Assembly (NCBI RefSeq): GCF_040954645.1
Contig: NC_092809.1
Location: 136,079,914-136,143,913, forward strand
Reading direction: 5' to 3'
Origin: Diabrotica undecimpunctata
Taxonomy: Eukaryota; Arthropoda; Insecta; Coleoptera; Chrysomelidae
Length of the DNA stretch: 64,000 nucleotides
The position numbers and the translations under genes are program-made. The notes beneath the pieces are model-generated. The model saw only the letters and a program-made list of their open reading frames with translations, was not told the DNA's origin and searched no databases. Of the stretch, positions 11,076-21,700 are shown piece by piece (the stretch's first letter is position 1; each line of letters begins with the position of its first letter).

Positions 11076-11728
11076 TAAAAAGACACTATAGAGGTAAGGA
11101 GGGATTAGAATTCCGAAAGGTCTTAATCCCAATGAAAGAAAAATCCAAATCTGCAACCTCCACGTGGTAGAAGATGGGCAACATCTATCTATAGATGGCT
11201 AATGCAGATAGGGACCGAGTGATTGCCGGTATAAGCAATCTCTCACTTACTGGTAGAGCAATGTAAGTAAAAGGAAGAAGAGTGGTACTATGCTGGTAGC
11301 GGAGGAGGCAAGCTAAAGATAGGCCTCTTTATTTGAGGAAGGAGAGTTAAAAGCCCAGCATTTCTTGAGGAAAAAGTACCTTCACTATCACCAGATATAC
11401 AATGGGAACGGCTCTTAGATTAGCGTTTTTGACTTGCATTTTATCTGCGATATTTAATGAAAGTTGCTTCAAGGATGTCGTAATACTTATCAGAAAGTTC
11501 TTTACTAGTTAAGTGTAGAAGTTTGACTGGCGGGAATAAACTTTTTAACAGGATTCAGTTTTCATTTATTTTCAGTTTCAAATACTTTAACAGTATTTAT
11601 GTTAGAAAGTGGGTGGATTATTACTGATGGGTAGTGAGCTTGTTCAAGAGTTTTTAATCTGTCCTTTGTGAAGTGACGCATAGACACACGCCTTGTATTC
11701 GGTAATAGGTCTGATGGATATATTATAG
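11076..11728. other. Unassigned insert between Jockey copy A and foldback element
   Basis: The stretch 11085-11430 is purine-rich with no clear frame. A 70-codon minus-strand frame at 11562-11774 has mixed composition and looks protein-like, but I cannot name it. If the 12-bp repeat flanking the foldback is a TSD, part of this frame lies inside that element. Confidence 0.3.
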
Positions 11729-11740
11729 TTATGTAAGAGG
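11729..11740. repeat. 12-bp direct repeat, possible TSD of foldback element
   Basis: TTATGTAAGAGG here is repeated exactly at 13386-13397 on the other side of the inverted-repeat element. The left copy lies 34 bp outside the start of the inverted arm, so a TSD is plausible but not certain. Confidence 0.45.
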
Positions 11741-11831
11741 TCATGAATGTGTTGCTTGTGTGAGTCCATTTCAAAAGGTAAAAGAAATAATAAATTAGAC
11801 TTACTCACAATCAATTTAATTTAACTAATCA

Positions 11832-11876
11832 GACGACCGGTTTCGCTTTCTACAATATGCAAAGCATCTTCAGGTC
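11832..11876 (-). ncRNA. Hammerhead-like motif in left foldback arm
   Basis: Minus strand: CTGAAGA-T-GCTTT...AAAGC-GAAAC followed by CCGGTC. CTGAAGA fits the CUGANGA half-core, GCTTT/AAAGC is a perfect stem II, and ACCGGT is a palindrome in the stem III position. One extra base follows the first core box, as in the other copies in this window. Confidence 0.4.
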
Positions 11877-13285
11877 ACGATACAAAGTTAAATAAATGCT
11901 GAAAATAATAAACCCATATTAGGGTGTTGTCTAATAAAGATAAAACAAAGATAGGTGATATAAATTATATAAATTACAGTAATTATGCCAATATTACATG
12001 TCTGTGGTTTTTCAAAATGAATAAAATGTTTAAGCAGACAAGGTAAGACCCACAAATTGGTAAATTAGTCTATTAAACTGTAATGAATTAATAAATAAAC
12101 AAATAAATAAAACGTTACTTGTACAAATATTACAAATGTACATATTTAATTTAATTACCAAATAATCACTCAAGTTTGTTCTGTAACTTTGACTAAGCTG
12201 AGTTAGTTATCATAGAAGATGTATTACAATTATTTATATTGTTACATTGAAATCTAATTATTTAAAGTTTGTTAAGTATGCCAATATTAACCCATCAAAT
12301 ATCTTTGGTATCTAAAATTAAAAAATTTTTAGACATTTATTAATATCAGCTTATTTCATAAAACTAGATAACTTAACTTACAGCTTTTCTTACAGCATTT
12401 AAAATAGAAGAAGAACTGTCACACTTTAACCTACATTTGTCAAGTTTACCTCTAAAATCTGATATATAACATAAAAAACTCATTGTCTCCAAGTAAGAGA
12501 TGTAGTTCTTTTAAAATCCTCCCCTTTTTAAATTTAATGTCTGTTTCGTCCCCCCGTTTTTTAAAGTGTTTTCTGTGTGTTTTCTGTGTGTCTTAAAGTG
12601 TCTTAATTTTAATTTTAATTTAACTTTATATATTGGACTTTACAACTATTTGCCACATATTGCAACATAACTTTATCAAAGAAATTTGATAATTACAAAC
12701 TGATATAATTGCACACCCACACAATTTGTACATCTATTCTTATTCATTGTCTCACAACTGTCACCTTCCAAAACAAAAATAAAATCTCAATAAATAACAC
12801 ACATTTCATAAATATATCTCCAGAATAAATATAAATAACTTTAAAGAACTTAATGGTATAGAACATTACTTTCACCAAACAAACAATTACATTTACCTAT
12901 CTCTACTTCATTGGATAAAATCTGTCTCCTCAAGAACTTTCCCGTTTACTGTTAAACAATTACAATAGTTGACTTGAGTTCTCCAATCAACAATACAAGA
13001 TAGTTTGAACCATGTTCTTTCAACCATCAATTAATAGAGTACTGGCATGTAAGTAATGTTTTATTTATTTGTTTATTTATTAATTCATTACACTTTAATA
13101 GACTATTTTACCAATTTGTGGGTCTTACCTTGTCTGCTTAAACATTTTATTCATTTTGAAAAACCACAGACATGTAATATTGGCATAATTACTGTAATTT
13201 ATATCACCTATCTTTGTTTTATCTTTATTAGACAACACCCTAACATGGGTTTATTATTTTCAGCATTTATTTAACTTTGTATCGT

Positions 13286-13330
13286 GACCTGAAGATGCTT
13301 TACATATTGTAGAAAGCGAAACCGGTCGTC
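13286..13330 (+). ncRNA. Hammerhead-like motif in right foldback arm
   Basis: The inverted copy of the left-arm motif: CTGAAGA-T-GCTTT...AAAGC-GAAAC-CGGTC. Its loop has one base difference (TACATATTGTAG against GCATATTGTAG with shifted pairing), while core and stem are unchanged. Confidence 0.4.
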
Positions 13331-13385
13331 TGATTATTTAAATTAAATTGATTCTGAGTAAGTCTAATTTATTATTTCTTTTACC

Positions 13386-13397
13386 TTATGTAAGAGG
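13386..13397. repeat. Right copy of 12-bp repeat
   Basis: TTATGTAAGAGG, identical to 11729-11740. Confidence 0.45.
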
Positions 13398-13439
13398 GTT
13401 GTGGAGCTGCTGCGCGCTCTTTTGCCCATTTAGTAATTA

Positions 13440-13515
13440 AAGTCAAAGAAGAAGTGATAATTGGTCAACTGTGACTTGATTTCAGTGGTGTAAATACATC
13501 TTAGGTGTTTATTAA
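13440..13515 (+). mobile_element. Displaced Jockey copy A 3' tail
   Basis: The segment TGATAATTGGTCA...TGTGAC...TTAGGTGT resembles the end of the 3' UTR of Jockey copy C at 27665-27725. It probably belonged to copy A (10145-11075) and was separated from it by the foldback element and the other insert. Confidence 0.45.
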
Positions 13516-13529
13516 AACACCCGTTCCTT

Positions 13530-15200
13530 ATGAGTTTTATTATATTTCATGATACTTGTCTGTTATATGATCTTTAGAAAGTGTTTTTCGAAACAGGTAG
13601 ACCATGTTGTACTGTATGGATTTGTCAGTTATTTTTCTCTAAAGAGATAAATCTATTAACGAGATATTAACGGAGTTAACGAAGAAAAAACAATGTTTTT
13701 CGTGGATGTAGGGTTTGACCAATGTGAGAACACGTACACCAGAAGATTTATATAAAATATATGTTAAAAGTATCCAAACTTTTGTACTAAACCCTTTCTA
13801 GTTTGTTGATTTTATCTTACCAATTTTCTGTTTCTTTTCGTATCGCTTTTGTCCTGAAAATTCCACAACTTTTCCATTTTAACTTAATTTGTTATGTATA
13901 CACAAAACTATCCTTTGTATCCTTCCAAAAATTTTTGGAAATTCAAATTAGAGAAATTTGCATAGATTCTGCTTGACCCTTCATCATGTTGGCGACTATT
14001 AAATATTAACGAGGAAATCTACTAATGTGATGCAGTTTGCTGGCAATGCCAACGTTGCGTTGGTGTCGGATTCAAATGAAAATGTATCCTTGTATGATGG
14101 ACAAATTCGCTGGGCATGTCACACAGAGCAATTTACAATGATAATCAGTTGACTGGACCGATGATTAACTGTATGAATACCAGATTTGCTGGGAAATTGG
14201 GCATTTGCATGAACTGACGGCTTTATGTAGCATGGGCGGTTCATGCGAGATGAGAAATTTCGGGAGATTAACCGAGATGGATTAGTTACAGCGACCATGA
14301 AAAAGTAATGTTGTTGGATTGTATATCATTTTCAACAAATATTTGAAGAAAATACTATTTTTCGCTTTTATAAGTAATGCGTATGGTTAAAACGCTGTTT
14401 TTAGTTTTATATGAATGCTTTTTAATTAAGAAACTAACATAAAACAAAATTTAAGATCGGTTATTTCAAAATTGCATTTAAAAAATTAAGTTACAGTGTC
14501 GAAGGTGTTTTTTTTCTTTCTGGTCTGCTAATTGTCGTTATATTTACTATTTTTGGTTACTCCATTCTACAGAGCTATCGTCTATGTTTTTGAGAAATTG
14601 CATTCTTTTGGTCCTTTTCAAAGCTGTTCCCAATGATTTATAACTCCTTTTTCGTTCCGTTTTTGTCACTAACTTTCCACTTTTTTCTTTATAAATTTGT
14701 GTTATTTTCAATTAAGAATTTTTAAAATAATATATGGCATAACTAATCTCAAATTGGAATAAATAGGAAATTAGTTATAACTTATTTTTTAATGGTTTAC
14801 AGTACACTAAAAGTTTGGAGGGTGCAAAGAAGAAATTGCAATTTACAGTTCACAGCAACTGACTAGAAATAATGAGGTGATTGACGAAAAAATATTTAAA
14901 AAATTTTGTACGTTTATTTTTTGTATATTTGATAAAAATAATAAATTATTCATAAATGCAACATGGCGTGTATAATACCTATTATGTAACCTATATATTA
15001 ATAGTCAAGAAACAAGTGCGGTTTATTGTGTATGAAATATTTTAAAACAATTTTTGTCCTTATTAAAACACAAAGCCGTTGAGCACTTTTCACATAGTAC
15101 AAATGTTTGAGTAATAATTAGGTAATTTCCACCTTAATTTTGTAGAATTCCATTTAGGAAAATGGCCTTCATTGTCATGTCGAACATCCCTGAGTGAAAG
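13530..15200. other. Unassigned AT-rich region
   Basis: No domain recognised on either strand. A somewhat GC-richer patch at 14030-14300 has no sustained frame. Confidence 0.35.
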
Positions 15201-15205
15201 CGGCA

Positions 15206-15421
15206 TTACATTACCCCTCTTTTTTTTAGATTCAATTTCCTCCTGAACTGACGAAGGTCTTCCTCGTTTGGATCGTTCCGTTCTGCTTTCTTTTCTATAC
15301 TACAGAGTATTTTTGCCAACTGGATTCTACATTGAGCCATCTTAAGTTTCTCATCACGGTGCACTTTTTTATAAGCTAGCCAAGTATTGAACCAGGCGCA
15401 TGTACCATTTTTTGTCCTCAT
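15206..15421 (-). CDS. Unrecognised short basic ORF (71 codons)
   Basis: The minus-strand frame has protein-like composition: KNGTCAWFNTWLAYKKVHRD, then a basic amphipathic stretch AKILCSIEKKAERNDPNEED and a KLNLKKRGVM end. I recognise no family. It sits just past the 3' UTR of Jockey copy B on the same strand. It could be a host exon, an element-derived piece, or chance; there is no promoter, splice or poly(A) evidence. Confidence 0.2.
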   Translation of the reverse strand: MRTKNGTCAWFNTWLAYKKVHRDEKLKMAQCRIQLAKILCSIEKKAERNDPNEEDLRQFRRKLNLKKRGVM

Positions 15422-15689
15422 TAGTCATTATAATCCTATAACGTCCTATGATACTAGCCAGTAAATCTACACCACCCTTGTGATGATTATATTCTTTCAC
15501 GATTGCCGGACATTGATATTAAATCGTGATATTATCGTGATACTCTTATTTTATCTCTCAACTAATGCACCACAACTAACATGCAATAACCTCACAGCAC
15601 TATACTCTGCTTTTTACACTAAACTGTTACACATTTACACTAACTCAAATGGTTTTGTCCTTATGAGTCTTCTCTTTAGTTAAGTGTTG

Positions 15690-18600
15690 TCAAGAAGCTG
15701 GATTGCCTTGACATTCACATGCCTATGCAGCCTCTGCTCGTGACTTGCTGCTATTCTCTTGATTATTTCGATCACACTTTCCATACCCAGGTCCCGGTGG
15801 AGGTTGCTGTTACGGATATATCAAGGAGCATCAACAATGTTCCTCAGTACTTTGTTTTGAAATCTCTGGATAATATGTAGATTACTAGCCTTGGTACAGC
15901 CACAGAGTTGGCACTCATATACCCATACTGTACTCAGTACTTGCTTGTAAATGAATAATTTATTATGAATGGATAATGTTGAATTTTTTCCTATCAGCCA
16001 ATACCATTTCTTATATCTAATATTAAGCTCCCCTCTTTTCTTTTTGACATGGACTTTTCAGCGCAGCTTCGCGTCTAAGGTGATGTCCAAGTATTATGCT
16101 GATGTTGCATAAGGAACTTGGGTATCATTTATTCTAACTGGGAAATTTTCTATTTTTTTTATTTGTAAAGTTAATGTGTGCACATTTAGTCTCAATTTAT
16201 TTTATTCGCCATTTTTTGGTCCAGTTATGTATTTTATTTACTGATAGTTGCAACTTATCAGTCGTTTCTTCACTAGTGTCTACTATCACTAGTATGGCTG
16301 TATCATCCGCGAAGGTGGCAATAGTGTTTTGTTTTAGCTCTGGAATGTCACACGTATACAATAGGTACAGGACCGGACCTAAGACACTCCCTTGTGGCAC
16401 GCCAGTTTTGATCTCCCTTCAGTCCGTGTACACTTCTTCTTGTTTTACTCTGAAATATCTGTTCGCAATGTATGATTTTAAGATTTCTGAATACTGTTTA
16501 GGCATGAACGTTCTTAGTTTATAGTTTAAACCCTCATGCCAGACTTTATCAAACGCCTGTGCTACGTCCAAGAAGGTTGTAGAGCCGACTTTCTTTTCTT
16601 ATAATGTTTCTTCTATTATATTCGTTATTCTGTGAACTTGATCTATAGTGGAATGCTGGTTTCTGAAACCAAATTGATGATTTGGTATAAGATTTTTTCT
16701 TTCTATTATTGGTTTTAACATTTTCAATAGAAGTTTTTCAAATAATTTTGACATCACCGGAAGGAGTGATATTGGTCGATAGAATGTCACTTCATTAGGA
16801 GGTTTACCTGGTTTAGCGATAATAATGACTTCGGCTACTTTCCAGAGTCTGGGAACATATCTCAATCTAAAAGCAGCATTTATTAGGAGTGTCAGCTGAA
16901 CTATGGCTTTTCTTGGTAGATTTTTTAATAGTTCTCCTGTTATGAGATCATATCCTAGAGCTTTCTTAGGATTTATATTCTCTTTTATCTCTGTTGATAC
17001 TTCTCTAAATGATGTCAACGTTATTCTTTCTTCAGTTTGGAATGATTCTTTCCATCTCAGTTCTTCACCATCATTTTCGTTGGGTTTGAACGTGCTTTCT
17101 AAATGATCTGCAAATCGTTCTGCTTTCTGTTCGTTACTTCTAGCCCAGTTGTCGTTTTGGTCAGTTGCAACTTGATAGGAGGAGAATGAATAATTAGTCT
17201 CTTTATTCTTTTTGTTGCGTTCCATAACAAATACTCTGTGTTATGGTTAGCTGTTAAATTACTTAAATAAGAATTAATTGTTGAATTTTTTATATTCTGT
17301 ATCTCCCTTATAAGTTTTTGTGTAGCATTATTTAGTTGTGTCTCATGGAACTCAGTATTGCTGCCATTTTTTTCTTAACTTCCGTTTTTTTACTATGAGT
17401 TCTCTGATTTCTTTTGGATAGTTGTTCCCTTTTATTCTAGAAGTTATTGTGGGAGTATTTTCCCAAGCTGCCTGTTGGATATTTTTTATAAAAACTTTTA
17501 ATTCGTCATCAAGTTGCCTCGTGTTTCTCAATGGCACAGCAAGATTAATTGTGTTTTCAAGGTTTATTTTGAAGCTCTCCCAGTCAGTTTTTTTATTAGT
17601 CAATATTGGATTGAACTCTTTTTTATCACTGCATCACTCATAGTTAAAATTATCGGTAAGTGATCAGAGTTCATGTCCCAGTCGTCATTGATATCCAGAT
17701 AGTTAGCTGAGATATTTTTGTAAATAAAGAAATCTATCAGGTCTGGAATTTTGTTCCTATCGGTAGGCCAGTATGTTGGTCTATCAGTAGAGATTACTTC
17801 ACCCTTTTGTTCCTTAACAGCTGACAATAGTTCTTTTCCTTTAGTTGTAGTTAGTCTAGAGCCCCAGTGGGTATTCTTTGCATTAAATTCGCCACCGATG
17901 ATGTATCTTTTTCCTAAAGTGTTCATAAACTCTTTATATTTTTCTCTTTTAATGGAGTATCTAGAAGGACAAATATATTGAACTTATATTTACGGTATGT
18001 GTTTTTATCTTCACACAGACCGTTGTACGTTGTATGTGCGCAGTTGCATATTTTAATTCCTCATGATGTAAGATGTTATTTTTAATTATGATAGCGCTTC
18101 CTCCTTTAGCTGCATTATCTGGGTGTACAGTAGAATAAACTCTCTCTCCAATGGCGCTACAGCCCAAATAGGGCCTCGGCCTCCTCCAAACTATGCCTCC
18201 AACCTTGTTGGTCCCGCGCCGATCTTCTCCAAGTTCTCACGTCTAGCAAATTTTGCGCGTCCGCTGCCACTTCATCCTCCCATCTTTTCCTTGGCCTTCC
18301 TTCTGGTTTTGCGCCCTGCATTTTACTATCTAGGGCTCTTTTCGGCAATCTTTCTGTCTCCATTCTTACTACATGACCAGCCCAGCGAAGTCTCTGAAGT
18401 TTAACGAATTCTGAGATCGGTGTCTCTTTGAACAGTTGGTAGAGTTCATGGTTATACCTGGATCTCCATATTCCGTTTTCGTTAATAGGTCCAAATATCT
18501 TTCTTTGGACTTTTCTTTCAAAGACTTCCAGTTTTCTTTTTATCTCTTCTGTCATCACCCATATCTCGCATGCATAACATAATAGAATAAACTCTATACC

Positions 18601-18784
18601 CCCTAAATTTTACATATAACTGTTTAGTGAAGTGTATTTCAGAACCGAGACACAGATCAATTTTCTCAACGTCTAGTATTGATTGCAACTCGATTTGATG
18701 TTGTAACAGTCCATTTGCGTTCCACGCCATTATTCGGAGGTCCTTAGCCATTTCTGATTTTCGGAATAGCTCCTTTAGCGCCAT
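15690..18784 (-). pseudogene. Jockey ORF2: endonuclease and reverse transcriptase, broken
   Basis: The start (MALKELFRKSEMAKDLRIMA) overlaps the end of ORF1 by ~40 bp, as usual in Jockey. The AP-endonuclease shows WNANGL, a catalytic Glu in GSEIH, FNAKNTHWGSR, PDLIDFF and the NSDH box; the conserved GDFN is changed to GEFN, loss of a catalytic Asp. An RTE insertion splits the endonuclease at 18144-18582. RT (about 17225-16197) has YRPISLLPVMSKLFEK, QFGFRNQHST, LDVAQAFDKVW, PQGSVLGPVLY and FADDTAIL; one in-frame stop follows EETL. The C-terminal part is riddled with stops. Confidence 0.8.
18144..18582 (-). mobile_element. RTE-type LINE 3' fragment inserted in the Jockey endonuclease
   Basis: A 439-bp 5'-truncated insert encoding the RTE ORF2 C terminus in one open frame (KLEVFERKVQRKIFGPINEN, then LRWAGHVVRMETERLPKRAL, KPEGRPRKRWEDEV and QQGWRHSLEEAEALFGL-stop). 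It is bounded by the identical 13-mer TAGAATAAACTCT at 18131-18143 and 18583-18595. The open frame and perfect TSD make it younger than the Jockey element it interrupts. It differs from the (GAT)n-tailed RTE family at 1648 and 32257. Confidence 0.88.
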
Positions 18785-19935
18785 GCTCCAGTCGGGTAAC
18801 TCTGGTATCGATTTGAGTTATTTTGTCATCAATCTTGGTGAGCATTTCCAATATCATTTTAAATGTAATATCAGTTTCTTTTTCTTGTTGCGATGATGCA
18901 TGTCTTCTTGAATTCTTTGTTACATCGCTGTAATTTCTATTTTCACTAACCTCTGCCGTTTTTAGTGTTTTGCTTTCAATAACTCGTTGGGACGGTTTTA
19001 TAACATTGTCTTTGTTTGTTCTCTCGTTTCTCATTGTTTGTAATTTTTTAGCTACATAACTTCCGCGGTAGTTTTTTCTTCTCATTGCGTCGTCTCCTTT
19101 TGAAGGTTGGAGATCCAAATGGCAATTGTAGCTTTGGAAACTGCTGCGCGAAAGATCTCTGCGGATGAGCGGTCCAACCATCTACTCAGGTCTTTCAGCC
19201 ACGAGTTCTGGCGTCTTCCTACTGATCTTTTGCCTTGTACTTTTCCTTCCAGTATAACTTGAAGTAATTCATATCTTTAGCCTCTCAACACATGACCCAA
19301 GTATTGCATTTTCCTCTCTTTGATTATTCTTAGTAATTCTTTTTGTTTACACATGCGACGAAGTAACTCAACATTAGTAACTCTTTGTACCCATGCAATC
19401 CTCAACATTCGTCTGTATTATATACATCTCAAAGGCATCTATTCTTTTTTCTATTTCAGAGTCCATTGTCCAACTTTCACAGCCATACAGCCATACAGTA
19501 GTTACGCGGTAGTTTGCAGGATGGTTTCCTCCACAATGAACACATTTTGGTTTATCTTCCGGTGGTTTTTGGCAATCTTTAGTAAGGTGTTTACCAATAC
19601 ATTTTACACATCTTGGCTCCTTTTTACAGTATTTCCACGTGTGTCCGTAAGCCTAGCTTCTTTTACATTGTGGGACTAATCTGGAACTTCTTAATGACTC
19701 GATTTCAACTCTCATACTAAGTATGTCTGTTATGCCGTAAATTCTATTTATATCTTCATCCTGTCTAAACGTTAGGATGAACATATCTAGTTGGTTTTTA
19801 GTTTTCCATTTGAATTTCTTGTCAGCTTTAGTGGCTTCATATTGTCGTTTCTGTAGGTCTTTTACTATTTCCTCTGGTGGCCATGTGTGATGTAATTTCT
19901 TAACAACAACTCTAATTGGCTTCTCTTGCTTATTT
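18744..19935 (-). pseudogene. Jockey ORF1 (gag-like, CCHC zinc knuckles), split
   Basis: Upstream part 19935-19516: PIRVVVKKLHHTWPPEEIVK, then NRIYGITDILSMRVEIE, then CCHC-type knuckles (CKRS*AYGHTWKYCKKEPRC, CVKCIGKHLTKDC, CVHCGGNHPANYR). The stop within the first knuckle is one lesion. A LINE insertion (19075-19504) splits the gene directly after HPANYR. Downstream part 19063-18744: SYVAKKLQTMRN and a coiled-coil-like C terminus with TFKMILEMLTKIDDKITQID. ORF1 proteins of this type bind element RNA. Confidence 0.78.
19075..19504 (-). mobile_element. (AAG)-tailed LINE 3' fragment inserted in the Jockey gag
   Basis: A 430-bp 5'-truncated insert. Minus-strand frames read YGCESWTMDSEIEKRIDAFE and, later, RSSFQSYNCHLDLQPSKGDD, the frayed C terminus of the LINE family also found at 51127-52581. 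It ends in a degenerate GAAGAAAA tail. Flanking 11-mers CGCGGTAGTTT at 19064-19074 and 19505-19515 are identical. An open frame reading 19181-18744 is a fusion of the insert tail with the Jockey gag and not a natural protein. Confidence 0.82.
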
Positions 19936-19949
19936 TCAAAAGTGTGGAG

Positions 19950-20830
19950 TTATGAGACAAAATTATAGTTGGTGCATTTTTGCATCATTGCACAGTGTAG
20001 GGTTAACAACTCTTTTCCCTTTAGCATTCTTAATAAAACGTTCTGGTTAGTAACGTGGTCGGTATATACTATCTTCAGGATCCGACGATAAAGCCACATT
20101 TCGAAAGCCTCAAATTTCTTGCAGGTGGCGTCTGTGAGAGTCCAAGACTCAACTCCGTACAATAGCATAGGAAAGATATAACATCGTAGTAACATGATTT
20201 TTATGGGTACTGATAAATAATGGCATTTGAATAGCTTAGTCATTTTTTGAAATGCAGATCTTGCTTTCTCTATCCTACATTTTATTTCTCGGGAATAATC
20301 CCAATTTTTATTGACGTTCGTACGAAGGTAAGTGTATGTGTTTACTCTTTCTATTGGTTGACCATACACACTGATTTTTTTAATTTGCTGTTCCTTCTTA
20401 GAGATCATTATACATTTTGTTCTCTTAATGTTCAGTGAAAGTATCTCTTACTCACTTCTGTGATTATATTTATTAACTCCTGGAGGGCTTCATAACTGTC
20501 GGCGAACTCTACCGTGTCATACGCATATCTGATGTTACTGATATAATCTCCGTTAATTAGAATTCCGGCTTCAACATCCTCTACTGCTGCTTGAAAGATT
20601 TCCTCAGAGTATATGTTGAACAGCAAGGATAGTAATATGGAGCCCTGTCCGACTCCACGTTTGATTTTGATATCAGTGGATTCTCCTGCCTTTGTACGGA
20701 TAGACGATGTTTAATTCCAGTAAAGATTGCTAATAATTCTTAGATAATTCTTAGATTCTTTATTGTAATCAATGAAGCATGCATAAATATCGCAATTCAC
20801 ATCTCTACATCGTTATACTCTCTACTACAA
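19950..20830 (-). pseudogene. LINE reverse transcriptase remnant abutting the Jockey element
   Basis: Same family as 51127-52581. From 20830 downwards: RDVNCDIYACFIDYNK, NYLRIISNLYWN, VGQGSILLSLLFNIYSEEIF, then a mutated catalytic motif (YAYD for YADD), VERVNTYTYLRTNVN-like residues and LLYGVESWTLTDATCKKFEA, FEMWLYRRILKI. Between 20750 and 20780 the AFDKV segment is missing, an internal deletion. The copy lacks its C terminus and tail, ending at the Jockey junction. Confidence 0.72.
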
Positions 20831-20839
20831 TATAATCAA

Positions 20840-21165
20840 GGATATATTGTTTTATTATACCTAGTTTCATTATTGCGAATTAGCGTTTCATTATTGCGTA
20901 GGGATTTTTTTATTGCGAAAGGAGAGAATGTTTGTTGTACCCGTTTAGGGTCGGTTAGCCCTCTTCAGACTTGAGTTTGAATTTTGTTTGTAATGGTGTA
21001 CACACAGCAAACAGCCCAAAAGACCACCGGAGATTTAGCATTTTTCTTCGCCTTCTGTGGAGTTGTCGTCACTTTTGTTAGCCAGGGAGCCAGGGGCGAG
21101 AGGATTTGACTGGATTGATGTTCTTTCCAGTGAATGTGTTGGTTTTCGAGCTAGGTACGACAAGC
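20840..21165. other. Unassigned sequence
   Basis: Nothing recognised. A GC-richer block starts at about 21000 and continues into the duplicated sequence at 21169. Confidence 0.35.
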
Positions 21166-21168
21166 CCT

Positions 21169-21260
21169 GTCTCTAGTGACTATTGGTCCTGTGCAGTCTC
21201 GAGCTTAACTCGGCCCCAAAACCAGTGTATTGCACTGTAATTTTGTGACCGAGTGTGCTC
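21169..21260. repeat. Direct repeat, copy 1
   Basis: CTCTAGTGACTATTG...CAGTGTATTGCACTGTAATT...GACCGAG is repeated with ~75% identity at 21607-21700, ~440 bp downstream. The shared core is AGTGTATTGCACT. The sequence is GC-richer than its surroundings and could be promoter or 5' UTR sequence of an unidentified element. Confidence 0.5.
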
Positions 21261-21502
21261 GTGAGTGGAGGCGCCTCGGTTTTCGAGAGTTGACTTGTCG
21301 TATTTCGCTCTGTGTGAATGTGTGTGTAAATCAAACAGTGATGGCCGCTGCCGTTTCGATGTTACACAGAGTCCGTCGAATCATCTAGATTTTCTCTGGC
21401 CATCCACAGACTACGTATAAAGTAACGGAGGCTGCGGATGGTCGGAGGTCCCGGTGCTGAGGATGATTCGGTAGCAGAAGGAGTGCCCCTTTCACTGTTT
21501 GA

Positions 21503-21504
<2 letters not shown>

Positions 21505-21541
<37 letters not shown>
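21505..21541. repeat. (GT)n microsatellite
   Basis: About 18 GT units, followed by degenerate TTTGTTTGTG. Confidence 0.95.
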
Positions 21542-21544
<3 letters not shown>

Positions 21545-21606
21545 TTTGTGAATTTGTGCTTAGTGTGCATGTGTGCGAGTCTGAATCGACAGAAACTAGA
21601 ACCGTG

Positions 21607-21700
21607 TTCTCTAGTGACCATTGTTCTTGCAGCCGTTTATGCGTTTGCAACCGACTTCAGAACTAGTGTATTGCACTATAATTCTGTTATCGGTCGCTCA
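21607..21700. repeat. Direct repeat, copy 2
   Basis: Partner of 21169-21260, sharing CTCTAGTGACCATTG and CTAGTGTATTGCACTATAATTCTG.. in the same order. Confidence 0.5.

Larger units (their letters stand above)
11775..13387. mobile_element. Foldback element with ~340-bp inverted arms
   Basis: The left arm (11775-12120) and right arm (13051-13387) are inverted copies of about 95% identity by eye, separated by ~930 bp of non-coding AT-rich DNA. Each arm carries a hammerhead-like motif. Penelope-like elements are known to carry hammerhead motifs in repeats that can lie in inverted orientation, which would explain both features; a long-TIR DNA element is the alternative. No RT or transposase is visible in the middle, so it would be non-autonomous. 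Confidence 0.7.
15545..19943 (-). mobile_element. Nearly full-length Jockey LINE, copy B, with two nested insertions
   Basis: Reading from 19943 down to 15545 gives the complete Jockey order: gag-like ORF1 with zinc knuckles, ORF2 endonuclease, linker, reverse transcriptase, and a 3' UTR matching copies A and C (AAACCATTT, GTGTAAAAAGCAGAG). Two other LINEs are inserted (18144-18582 and 19075-19504), each with a perfect TSD. Without them the element is ~3.5 kb. The 5' end is cut where another LINE abuts (19950). Stops in ORF1, linker and RT show it is dead. Confidence 0.85.

Noticed and set aside
18123..18404. 93-codon plus-strand ORF rich in Pro and Leu
   Set aside because: Antisense shadow of the RTE C terminus at 18144-18582.
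18744..19181. 145-codon ORF as a novel protein
   Set aside because: It is a fusion across the junction of a nested LINE and the Jockey gag, as shown by the TSD at 19064-19074.
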